Source of the DNA: Hypericum androsaemum
Lineage: Eukaryota; Streptophyta; Magnoliopsida; Malpighiales; Hypericaceae
Length of the DNA: 64,000 nucleotides
Assembly (NCBI GenBank): GCA_963995505.1
Contig: OZ023198.1
Coordinates: 2,418,001 to 2,482,000 of the forward strand
Direction: 5' to 3'
A program made the translations under genes and the position numbers. Under the pieces are notes generated by a model. It was not told the DNA's origin. It made no database searches and saw nothing but the letters and a program-made list of their open reading frames with translations. Positions 49,599 to 60,859 of the stretch are shown here, piece by piece. Position 1 is the stretch's first letter; each line of letters opens with the position of its first letter.

Positions 49599-50045
49599 TC
49601 CATCACAGTAATAGATGAAACCAAAGTTATCACCAGATTGAAATTTCTCGGTTAACAATTTAGATTTATAAAAAATCAAACAGTCAACCCAACTCTAACC
49701 CTAAGATTGATTAGATAAAACTATCTGAAATAACCATCAATAGAACCAAAAGTTACAAATCAGACAGTTTCATCTACTCAATTAAAATATAGAATTGATT
49801 TTAGTATCCAAACCGTGAAGGACACCTTAACACCTACCCTAGTACATTTTATAACGTAGGTTTGTATCTTTAATTCCTTAATCCGATTAGAATTTTAATC
49901 CCGTGTTCACGGGTCTAAAAAGAAATAATCCCAAGTTCAATTCTTAAAATCTTGACAGATAGAAACACACGTTTCAATGCCCTTAATCCGATTAGTGAGA
50001 ATAAAATTCTAACAATCCAACAATGATGAAAGCTCCGATACCACT

Positions 50046-50514
50046 TGTTAGATATAATTCATATCTATAACCCAAGATCATCATCATGTTGAATAGTTAA
50101 GGATTCATAGGAATACCTGGATCTATCGCGAATGATCGTCAACTGTTGCGGAATCTCTACGACGATCGGGAACAACGAAAAACCTGTACGAACACGGTGG
50201 CTTGTGGTCTTCCTCAACTAAATCTCCTTAGACAAAGGCAATCGTGGCTCTTCCATTTAGGGAGAAGAGAACGTAATCGATTTAGTATGTTGGGGACCAT
50301 AACCTAAGGGTCTTTATATATTGGCCAAGTAGGGTTCCCATAATCTCCTTAATTGGGCCAATAACTGGTATCTGCTCATTGAGTCCATATTCCAGTAATT
50401 TTGAACTTTCTAAACTATAGATCACCTTATAATAGTCCAATTAGTTAAATAGCTAATATAACTGATAAATAAATATGTGACCCATAATATAATTAGGAAA
50501 TAAATTTCCTAACA
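50046..50514 (-). repeat. Copia-4 LTR (5' in element orientation)
   Basis: About 469-bp partner of 43852-44331, adjacent to the PBS at 50032-50043. Confidence 0.9.
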
Positions 50515-50519
50515 CTCAC

Positions 50520-53267
50520 ATCCTAACATTCCTTTTACATCCTTTCTTACCCTCTCTTCCCTTGCTTACTACCTTAACCTTCTCCCACCCAATCCTCAAA
50601 CTCTACTATTCATAGACACGTTCTTTTAACACTGTTACCTTGTACGTGGACTACCTTCTGAAGCACTAAGGTGGCGAAGACCTGAAGAACCTGTTTGTGA
50701 AGCACTGCAAAGTGTTGGACGTATTCATACCTGGAAATTGTCGAAGAAGAATTCCCGGTTTAGATTGTCAGGGTACCTCTTGGTACCGAATCCTCAAAGG
50801 ATATTGAAAAACTAAATGGTGCTCTCATGTGGGCCAGTGACGCATTGTGGTTGACTCTGTTCAATTTGCAAGGTCTGCTAAGAAGGTTAAATTTGGGAAG
50901 TCTGTACTTGCTCAACCTCGAGGCTTTCCTGCGTCCTCTGGAATAAGGAATGGCCAATCCAATGTTGCGGCTCTTTAAAAGAAACAAAGTGCAGCCCATC
51001 AAGGAAAGAGCTGTTGTGTTCCAGTTGAAGTCCATCATAGAGAATGAAGAGAGCCGTTGTGCTTCGGCCTCGAGAATAGCCCAACTTCCCTAAGAAAAGC
51101 ATTGCGGATGTGGACTTCAATATTTTTTAAAAATCTAAACGAGGGAGCAACGAGCCTCTTAACCTTTATTTATTAAGCAGATGCCAAATTAAAACAAGTA
51201 TAACGGAGTAAACTGACCCCATAAGGTCATCCCTATACACATCTAAGCGCTCTAACCAAGGGCAAATCGCACATCTATTTGTTGTATTTTTCATTGTGTT
51301 TAGTGTGGCTTTTGTTAGTTTTTTGTATTCGTTCCGTTTTTTTTTTCATTTTGTGTTTGTTGAGTTTTGAGAGTAGACTTTTATATCTTGTCATATTTTA
51401 CGAGTGTTTGAGAGCTATTGGAAGCAAGGAGCGGACAGCTAAGAGATAGGGAGTTGTAGAGCATTAGGCGAAGGACTTTTGAACCTAGCGTACACCTAGA
51501 TTTCCGATTCCAAGAGGAGGCACATGCTAGACAAAGGAAGCATACGACATCTTTTTGTATAAAGACTTTCCAAAGTAATTTTTGTCCCACTGTGCTTTGG
51601 AGGGACGCGAATTAGTCATCAGATGACGAAGCCATTCTACGTACCTTACATGGCATGTGTCGGAGTTCATCTCGTGGTTCCACTTGCCAACATACATAAA
51701 TTTTTACACCATAATTACAATTGTCAAAATTTAAATTTAAATTTTTTTAAATTTATACACGTTTTATACGTTTAGTTGAAAATTCTGACTTGGTGCATTG
51801 GCGTACGCTACTATTCAGTTGGCCACCTCCAGTTCCCATGTTTGAATAGAACCATAGTTAGCTCTATATGTAACAACTAATCCATAAATGACAAGTAGAT
51901 TAATGGACAACTTAATTATTACACAACTAGGATATCTAAGTATGGAAATAAAATCAAGGCATTATTATGGTATAGGTAAAAAGAAGCTCTTTCCTAAACG
52001 ATTCATTCGTACATATTATCAGATTATCTTTGGAAATATAATCAACATATACATTTGGAATAATTTATGATTCAACTAATACAATAGCTGAATTTCCACC
52101 CCAAAAAAAATACAATAGCTGAATGACTTACATAGACAATTAATTGGTTGCTTCCTTGGTTTTTTCAAATCACACGAATTTTAGTTCATGTGACAATACA
52201 TAAACTTTCAGTATTATTAGTTATAATTTATTTTTTGAAGGGAAGTATTTCAAAACAAGTTACTATTACTTTTCAAAAAATAAACATGTTAACATTATTA
52301 CAATTGACTATTGTTATTTAGTTATATATTCAACTTCGGTGTGTCATAGATTAAATATCAAATATCCGGGTAAGGTTTCTTTCACCAAAGTAATTGGATT
52401 AACAAGCCTTTTTATACCAGAAACAAAAATTAAAATAGAATACTAATTATTTTGTTCTCTTGTTAAACAATCGATGAAGTTGCTTTATTTTTTAGGTAAT
52501 TAAAAATATAACAAGACTAAACATATGTTTTTCATTAATAGCTTAGTTCTGTTTTCCCAAAATAGAATACATTGTTTAGAAAATAGCTTCTTCTTACCTA
52601 TGCCATTCCATAATTAATCATATAATTACTAAATTGGTCCACAAATTTACTTGACAATTATAGATTGGTGAGTACATACCAAATCACTTGAACCACCATT
52701 AAATTTTGCTAATTCGAGAGGACATTTCCTTATTAAATAAAGACAATCATTAGTAAAAATATATGAAATTTCCATAATCATAAAGAAATTTTATAATTTT
52801 TGCAGACATTTTTTTATTAAATAAATAAATCGTTAACGAAATAGAGACATTTAGGAAAGTAAGCAATACAAAAAAACAAGTATATTGTGCGTGTGGTTTT
52901 TATATGTCCGATAACAAAGACGAGCATGTTCCCCCAAATAACCCACCACGAACGTACTCTCTGGATGGTGAACAATGGAGTTATTTTTGTTTAATAAGTT
53001 CGAGTTATTACAAAAACAAGATGTGAAATAAATGTCGAGAGAGCTTTGTCATAATTAAAAAATCTTATCGACCTCGAGTATGAATTAGTCTAGCAAGCGA
53101 GTGTCTAAATGCCAATTAATTTTTAACCAAAAAAGGATATTTTTCTGAGTCTTAAGGTCTTGTCATATATATAAAATCCTGAAATTTTTCATTCCACACA
53201 TTATACCAATTTATTCGGGCCTCGATGCTAGAATATACATAGTTCAACATAAAGGAAAAAAACAAAG
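50520..53267. other. Relic coding sequence, spacer and PME4 promoter
   Basis: 50520-51640 continues the RRM/retroelement-like relic without an insertion at the Copia-3 site. After that comes AT-rich spacer alignable with 34969-36747. TATA box TATATATAAAA at 53166-53176, about 92-102 bp before the PME4 ATG. No gene. Confidence 0.55.
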
Positions 53268-54069
53268 ATGAAATACACGGCCCTTCAATGTGCAATCCTA
53301 GCCATTCTCCTGGCTACCAGCACCACGGTCACCTCCAACGACTCGGCCCTGATCCCGGAGGACCCGACCCAGGTGCCCAGATGGTTCCAGACCAATGTCC
53401 AGCCCTACTCGCAACGGCGAGGCACGGGCACCCTCAACTCCACCCTGGAAGCTGCAGAGGCTAACCCTAGGACCATCAGATTGAGGAAGGATGGGAGTGG
53501 AGATTTCACCACCCTAACGGATGCCCTTAACAGCGTCCCTGTGGGGAACACACAACGGGTGATCATTGATATGGGACCTGGAGTGTACGTGGAGAAGGTT
53601 AAGATCGATATGGATAAACCTTTCATTACTCTATTAGGTTCGCCGGCTAACATGCCAACCTTGAGTTTCAATGGTACAGCAGCAGAGTATGGAACATTTT
53701 TTAGTGCAACCTTGGACGTGGAGTCCGAATTCTTCATCGCGACTAACGTTGTATTTCAGGTATATTATCGATAATTTTAGCTTAACTAATAGGTATCGAA
53801 ATGTCGGGTGTATCAATAAAAAGGTAATGTCTATTTTTACTCTTGTGGTATAGAATTCTGCTCCGAGACCGAGCGCGAGTGGGAAGAGTGAAAATGGATC
53901 TCAGGCTGTGGCTTTAAGGATTTCCGGAGACTATGGAGCATTCTACAACTGCAGATTCCTTGGGTTCCAAGATACGCTATTAGATGAGCATGGCAGGCAC
54001 TTCTACAAGGACTGTTACATTGAGGGGACCGTGGATTTCATTTTTGGAAATGCCAAGTCTATCTACTTG
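53268..54069 (+). pseudogene. Pectin methylesterase copy 4, 5' half only (interrupted)
   Basis: Exon 1 (53268-53759) and exon 2 (53854-54069) are open and encode the signal peptide, the PME core start, GFQDT and GTVDFIFG. Intron 1 is the shortest of the array and lacks the retroposed fragment. Exon 2 has 72 codons instead of 67, with [18 protein letters not shown] where the other copies have RGxLSGGQ. This longer form is closer to the general PPME pattern and may be ancestral. Intron 2 begins GTACGT, but at about 54248 the sequence turns into a large MULE. Exons 3 and 4 are not in the window. They may lie beyond it, but a 10-kb or larger insertion makes a working gene unlikely. Confidence 0.85.
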
Positions 54070-54247
54070 GTACGTACTAGCTTACTATCGAGTAATTTTA
54101 GTATAGTCACGAAAAATTTTCTATAGGTTAACATACCAAATTTGCAAATAACTCGACACGTTTTTAACAGCGTCTAATTGACACGTAGATTAATGATAAC
54201 AAATTAATTAAATCAACACAGAATGAGTTATATGGTATGCCTTTTTT

Positions 54248-55000
54248 GGACTTGGATTCAGCGGGGACTACTTAGTGGATGTCCCTACGGAGGGGACTCA
54301 TTCTGGGCTGTTGGATTTGATAATTATAATCCTTTATTGATCTAATGGTCCAAAATCGTTGAGGGTATTATTGGTTTTTAACATTCAATTTGGCACTTAA
54401 TCCTTCCCGCCTAGAACCCTGTACCCACGTTTTCCCAAATTATTAGCCCTCTTCATCTTCCATTTTCAAAACCCCCATTACTTTTGTCGGTTCCCAAAAA
54501 ATCTTGTCCCTCTTCTCCTCTTCTCCTCCTCCTCCAAGAGAAAGCTCTCGGCGTGTCTGAAAACAGCCGGCCGAACACATCTAACCGCGGCAACCCGTCC
54601 ACATTGCTCTTTTTCCACTGACCCTGGTAAGTTAATCACTTCCCCCCTTCCCTTGTTTCTGATTGTGTGTTCTTCTTCTCCTTCCCCTTGTTTTCTGTTT
54701 TGGGTGGGTTTGGTCAGAAAATGGTTATTTTTATGTCTTTTTCGGAAGAAAAATTTCTTTTGACGGCGAGAGAGGCAATGGCAATATTGGGAATCCCCTT
54801 TCCCTTTCTCTTTTTGTCCGCCGGTCTCTTTTTTCCGCGGTATTTTGTGGGTTGTTATTGTATAGAAAGATTAACAGCAGGTAAAATTTCAACTTTGATT
54901 TTGTTTTTGTTTTCTTGTTCTGTTTATTGTTGTTGTTGTTCTTTTTTTTGTTATCGAATTTTTTGGTTTTTTTAGTAGTGCAATAGACTAACAGGTCACT
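54248..55000. promoter_or_regulatory. MULE terminal region and Ulp1 promoter
   Basis: Holds the terminal sequence, then a pyrimidine-rich stretch (54480-54700) with CTCTTCTCCTCCTCC tracts typical of a plant 5' UTR or promoter. A likely non-coding first exon ends before an intron near 54630 (CTGGTAAGTTAATC). The open frames at 54663-54975 have no domain support. Confidence 0.5.
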
Positions 55001-55313
55001 ATGAAGCGGAAGGGTGAGGTTAGGCGGAGCGAAGACAATAAGAAGTCCGGGAAGAAGGTAATTACTGTCATCGCATTTGTACACGTATGTTTCAAATTTT
55101 AAAAATGTGTAAGAAGGTGGATGAGGATTTGTTGAAATCTACTAATTATTATTTGTTTGCATGTTGTATTTGCATTTGAAGATTAAGAAGAAGGGAGAGG
55201 AGGAAGTGTTGAAAGATGATAAGAATGCATCTGAAAAGGAAAAGGTACCGCAATCTTTTTTTTTGCTGTTGATTTGATTTGATATCTATTTTGATCTTAA
55301 TTCGAGAGTATTT

Positions 55314-55515
55314 TGGTTGTGTTTTGATACTGGTTTGGATGTGTTTTGCTGCTGGTTGGAATGTGTTTTGATACCGGTTTGGTTGTGTTTTGATACTGTT
55401 TTGGTTGTTCTTTGCTGCTGATTAGAATGTGTTTTGATACTGGTCTGGTTGTATTTTGATACTGGTTTGGTTTTGTTTTGGTACTGGTCTGAATGTTAGT
55501 TGATACTGGTTTAGT
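55314..55515. repeat. 22-bp tandem array in Ulp1 intron 2
   Basis: About nine units, each exactly 22 bp as read by eye, such as GTGTTTTGATACTGGTTTGG plus two bases, alternating with a variant GTGTTTTGCTGCTGG-type unit. Confidence 0.85.
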
Positions 55516-56689
55516 TTTGTAATTTAAATTATTCTTAACAATCGTTGTTATATGTGTTTCTTGTCAGACTTTGAAATTATTCTGCCAGCCTAGGAAATTA
55601 ATCAGTTTGAACGAGTTCTTGAACCAAAAAGTTTCTGATGGTTCGAAGGTGGAACGAAGGAGTTATATAAGAATGGCTGGTTTTGGTTTTTTTTTGGAGC
55701 TGGCTGTAGATGATCCTTCTCCGGAAGACATGATGGAAGTTGTCCACTTTTGTCGGCTCGAGCAAAAGGTTTTTTTGACCGAGGAACACGTTGCACGGAT
55801 TTATGGTCTTCAATTTGGTAGTCAGGATATCACTCTGAAGATGAAACTGACTCCAGTGCAAAGGGAGACTTACAGATCAGAGGCTGACAGCTTGGGTTTG
55901 GCACCGTCTGATGCCAATTACATTAGAGTGAAGGATATAGAGAATGCATTGAAAGGGAAAGGCAAGAAGGGTATAATTGATTATGATTGGGCTAAACTTT
56001 ACATTCTCTACGCCTTAGGCGTGTTTCTCGTTCCCCCAACGTCAGAGGTCCTCCCATTGAAATACTGGTATTATGTTAATCAACTATCCCAGGTGTCAAG
56101 GTATAACTGGTGCAAATTTGTTGCTGATAAGATGAATGAAGAGCTAGGCAGAAGTTTGAAGTGTTTCAAAACTAGCACACTCATCAAGATTGGCTGCAAT
56201 GTTCATGCTTTGTTACATTTTTTCAAAGAATTCAATAGTGAGAAGATTTATCCTGTTTCTTCCAGCACCACCACTAGTGCATCCCATTTCCGGAATATGT
56301 CTTTGTCCCAGGTATTTCATAATATTTTTTTCTGTTTGAAACAAATTAAAGATATGTACGTTGATCTAATTATGGTGTTTGTTCTTTGCCTAAAACAATG
56401 TAGCTTTATGCGAGTCATTACAAGCTTATCCAGGAGCGGGATAATTTAGATGCTCGGCGGAAAGCTGTAGATGGATCCATTAATATGGTGAAGTTGCTTA
56501 TCGACGATAGACAGGCTACAGAGAAAGGAAGCAGGGTGGTGGGAGATGGTGTTGTTGAAGATGGTGATGAGGAAAAGGAGGGGAACGATGAGAAGGAAGA
56601 TGTTGTTGTCAGTGTCCCTCTTTATCTTAGACGTTCTTATTTTTTATTATTTTGGATGGATATATTTTGCATTAAAGCCTGATATTTCG

Positions 56690-56900
56690 TTTGCATTCGA
56701 GGTGATATTTGTTTGCATTCGATGCGATATTTGTTTGCATTAGAGTTGATATTGATTTTCATTCGAGTTGATATTTGTTTTGCATTCGAGGCAATATTGG
56801 TTTGCATTAGCGATTGATATTGGTTCGCACCCAAGGTCCTATTGGTTTGCATTAGAGTTGATATTGGTTTGCGTCCAAGGTGATATTTGTTTGCATTCGA
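56690..56900. repeat. 22-bp array in Ulp1 intron 4
   Basis: Units such as GATATTTGTTTGCATTCGAT plus two bases, 22-24 bp each, with GATATTGGTTTGCATTAGAG variants. The sequence family differs from the intron 2 array, but the length and GATATTGGTTT core are the same. Confidence 0.85.
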
Positions 56901-58019
56901 ACGTGATCATTGGATTTGCTTTCTACTGATCCTGGGTTCATGCCCTTTTTGTTGTTTGATAGCAGGGGGCCAATGCGGGCCCAGATTTCTGCAATGAGGA
57001 GGAGGAGTTGGGCAATGAGGAGGATGTTCTGGGCAATCCTGAGATGGCTGAGATGGCTGATAAGGAGGATGAGGATCAGGTCGAAAAAGATAAGGGCAGC
57101 GAGGGTAAGTATAATGTCAATGCGAATGAAATTATTCGTCATGATGGGCATATAGAGGATGTTCATCTTGATGATAAGTGGGCCATCATACGATGTATGG
57201 CAAAAGCTGCCTGTGAGTTGGTCAACCTGTCGCCCCCTTTGACATGTGGTGCAAGTTTCTATGATGAAGCTTCCGCCTTTGCAGATAAGTTTGCTGCCGG
57301 TGTCGTCGATGGTTCGGGCGGTCCGTCTGTTGTGGAGGATGATCATAACACAGTGCGTGAACCAGAACCAATGGGGGTCCCTAATAAGGACGACACTTTT
57401 GTTGTTGATCATAAGAGGAAGACGAGAACCAGTCACGCTCTTAGGACTCCATATACGGACCCTGAACCAAAAAGGCGCAAGAAAGTCCCGGCACCAAAAA
57501 AGGTCAAGAAGCCGATTACCCTGCCCGACGATGATGATGATTTTCAAATTATTGGAGGTAGCTCTTTCGTCAATGCGCCACGCAGACAGTTCACCCGAGA
57601 TTTCGTCATAACAGATGAGAGGGTGGAGGCTGCAAAGGCTTGTTTTAAGTCTTTGACCAGTGCTCAAAAGAATATTCTTGTCAAGTATGCAAATGACAGA
57701 GCTAAATCAAAAGATTTACCGTAAGTCTTATATTATTTAATATTTACATTTTGAGAAGAACATTTTTCTGACAGTAAAAATTATTTTTTTCAGTGGCGAA
57801 CAGCTGTGTTTTGACCATTGCGAGCATTTGATACGCATGGATTTTGAAACCCTTCAGGGAAGGCAATGGATTTCTTCCGGAGTAGTGGATGCGTATGGTC
57901 ACTTTCTTGGGAGGCGTGTGCATAATACGAACATTCCTATTGATCGTATTGTGTTCCCTGTCGATACTATTGTTAGTATTTTCTTAATACTTTCTTAGTT
58001 ATACACTAATTTAAATTAT

Positions 58020-58745
58020 ATATTTTTCCATTGATATTGGTTCCACATTGTTTTGGTATTGATTTCATCCTGAATTTATATTTGTCTAGAAGTGAGTTGT
58101 TACTGGTTCCGCCCGGAATTGTTACTGGTTTCATTTTCAATGCTATACTGTTTTGAATTTGTGAAATCAAGTACATGATGTTTTGATGTCCCTTAACATT
58201 TGTTTGGATGTGCATGTCTACTATTTTGATGTGATTTCGTACTTGTTCGTGTGTGTCTTGAATACTTTTTTTTGTAATTTATATTGTGCATTCGACACTG
58301 TTTTGGTTGACATGTCATAACTTGACAGAACCAATATCCAAGATCGTCGAAACCAATATCAGAATATTGGTTCCGACTTATTCTGGTATTGGTTTGACCT
58401 AGTTCTGATATTGGTTTCGCCTAGCTCTGATATTGGTTTCGATTTTTCTATTTTTTGTTTCGATTTGTTCTGATATTGTTTTCGATTTGTTCTGATATTG
58501 GTTCCGATTTGTTGTGATATTTGTTTTCAAGTAGTTCTGATATTGGTTCCGACTAGTTATTATAATGGTTCTGGGTAGTTCTGATATTGGTTCCGACTAG
58601 TTTTGATAATGGTTCCGGGTAGTTCTGATATTGATTTTCTGCTAGTTCTGTTTTGGTTGACATGTTTTGTGTGTGAATTGATAATGAACTATACCTTTTT
58701 CCCTCAGTTTTAATTGTTGACATGTGTCTTCTCGTTATAATATTG
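58020..58745. repeat. 22-bp array in Ulp1 intron 6
   Basis: The regular part (about 58355-58640) has a dozen units such as GTTCCGACTAGTTCTGATAT plus two bases, 22 bp each with few exceptions. The first 300 bases are a looser version with TTGATATTGGTTCC and TTTGATTTC words. Confidence 0.85.
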
Positions 58746-59339
58746 TAGGGCACAATTATGCGGTACACTTTTCCCGACGTTGGAACTCAAGAGGCCGAGG
58801 CACAAAGACAAGTTGTTTGCGACGAATTACTTCATACCGTTCAAATGGCTTATCCATATGCCATGCGATACCTCTCTGAAATTCCATATGTAAGTCGTTA
58901 AGAAATTGGTTCCCTTTTTTAAAATGTATTTCTATTGAATATTTCGTTTCGATCGCAAAAGTATGTTGATTAATATATTCATTTCTCTTTTTGGTGACAG
59001 TGGATCTTTCCATACTGTAATAATCTCCACTTCTCCGTCTTTGTCATTGATACATTGTCAAAGGGCTGTTACATTCTGGACAGTCTTTTTGTTGGCGAGG
59101 AGAAGGCTGCCATCCTCTCAAGTATTGGGCTAAGGATACAAGATTATATTGCTCCCTTCATGGCAAAAATCAAAGGGGTTGACGGGATGGATTTCGAATA
59201 GAAAGTCCTATCAAATTGTCCGAAACAACCGGATGGTTTTAGTTGTGGCATATTCGCGTGCAAGTTTATGGAGCACTACACGCATCTTTGGGGAGGCAAC
59301 ACATTCCCGCAGCTTGATTGGGAAGACCCCAAATTTTAG

Positions 59340-60859
59340 CAGGTCTGAAAAGAAATATTTGTGTTGATCTTATTGCACAGCCGGATAATTTGCTACTGCC
59401 AACCATCTTGACTCAAGCGTTGCAGTTGTATGAAGGAACAAAGAGAAGGATTTATACAAGATCAAAGAATTTGGCTAGGTAGAAGGTTAAATTGTAGGCA
59501 CCTTTTATAACAGAAACATGATTGTTTTCAGCCTTTTTTTAGGGATGTTTTTATGATGCCATTTTTGTTCTGTATTTCGGCTTGATATCTGTTAAGACGA
59601 TTTGCATCAGATTTTATCTTAACTAATATTTTTGTCATTCAATTCTAACCAATATCATAACTCTATCAAATCGATATCATAATTAGTTAAAACCAATAAC
59701 AGAACACCTTAAAGCCAATACCAGAACGACTTCAAACCAAACTCGTAACACATTGAAACCCAATGTCAGAATACGTTTAAATCAAAATCATAACTTGACA
59801 GAACCAATATCCAAGATCATAACTTGATTTCGCATAGTTCTGAATTTGTTTTTCGATTTGTTCTGATATTAGTTTCCGACTAGTTCTGATATTGGTTCCG
59901 ACTAGTTCTTATAATGGTTCCGACTAGTTTTGATATTGGTTTCGTCTAGTTCTGGTATTGGTTTCGAATAGTTCTGGTATTGGTTTCGGCTTGTTCTTGT
60001 ATTGGTTTCGAGTAGTTCTGTTATTGGTTTTGATATCTCGTTTAAACCAATATCAGAACTAGTTCAAAACGATATCAGAAATCGTTAATTGAACCCGATA
60101 TAATAACACTCGGAAACTAATATCAGAACATATTCAATATCTTAATGCATGCAAGACAACATACTTTGAACTAATTTGAATTCAATCTTCCGCTTCCATT
60201 TAATAAAGTTAAAATATTCCCAAACAGTTAAACCAATATCGTTTTAAACACCAAATACAATTACTAACGGTTATGTCATTTTCATAACTACTGCAGAGGT
60301 CGATTCAAGTCTATTTCCAAATGGTTATGCTGCTCTTCTCTCTCTTGGTATGAGTCATTCGTTTGACTTTCATTTTACTTCTGTCTTTTCCGCTGGTACT
60401 TTGTCTTCGATATTTGCCGCCCGATTTCGTTTGCACTTTTCATTCTTTTTCTTGTCCTCCTTTGATTTTCTCGTATTTTAATAGTTTTGCCCAATGCTTT
60501 GGATGACTGTGGTACATCATCCTCTAGCCGTGCTTGTGGCATTGGGGTACCTTCATTGGAGCTAACAATTGTTAGTAGTACACCAAAAAGATGGAAAGAA
60601 AAAATGAGAATTAGGCGAAACCAATATCAGAAACATTCTAAACCATTAACAGAACAAGTCGAAACCAATAACAGAACTAGTCGAAACCAATATCAAAACA
60701 AGTGGAAACCAATAACAGAAATAGTCGAAACCAATATCAGAACCATTGTAAACCATTAACAGAACAAGTCGAAACCAATAATAGAACAAGTAGAAACCTA
60801 AATCAGAACTACTGTAAACGAATAACAGAACTATTGTGTGATTTCTACGATTAATACGA
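59340..60859. repeat. Inter-gene spacer with 22-bp repeats in both orientations
   Basis: Follows the Ulp1 stop. AATAAC/ACCAATATCAGAAC units appear on + near 59640-59820, on - near 59880-60030, and on + again near 60040-60130 and 60615-60835. A non-repetitive block (60150-60610) may be a 3' UTR or control region. A short Ser-rich open frame at 60487 runs into the repeat and is not believed. Confidence 0.75.

Larger units (their letters stand above)
43852..50514 (-). mobile_element. Copia-4, Ty1/copia LTR retrotransposon (inactivated)
   Basis: LTRs of about 480 and 469 bp, TGTTAGATATAATTC...TTTCCTAACA on +. TSD CTCAC at 43847-43851 and 50515-50519. The element runs on the minus strand: PBS complement at 50032-50043 (TGGTATCGGAGC), polypurine tract complement at 44332-44346. 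The empty target is in unit 1 near 27046-27056 (GACCACCTCACATCC). The leader (48816-50031) contains an (AT)n tract. Confidence 0.93.
55001..59339 (+). pseudogene. Ulp1-like C48 peptidase of the MULE, one in-frame stop
   Basis: Inferred exons 55001-55057, 55182-55244, 55568-56311, 56404-56607, 56966-57720, 57794-57971, 58749-58889 and 59001-59339 join in phase and give about 826 codons. The N-terminus is Lys-rich. Exon 3 (248 codons, LYILYALGVFLVPPTSE, SRYNWCKFVADKMNEEL) resembles the plant-mobile region that precedes Ulp1 domains in transposons. Exon 5 is acidic, then has a basic KRRKKVPAPKK stretch that could be nuclear localising. The peptidase part has LQGRQWISSGVVDAYGHF, then HFSVFVID (H724), ILDSL (D741) and QPDGFSCG (Q790, C796). 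A TAG at 59199-59201 (codon 781) falls between Asp and Cys, so the encoded enzyme would lack its nucleophile unless the stop is bypassed. Exon joins are my own prediction. Confidence 0.75.

Noticed and set aside
49412..49679. Ile-Tyr repeat open frames
   Set aside because: Translation of the (AT)n microsatellite in the Copia-4 leader.
56852..57667. 271-aa minus-strand open frame opposite Ulp1 exon 5
   Set aside because: The + strand frame continues in phase with the Ulp1 exons on both sides; the antisense frame has no recognisable domain.
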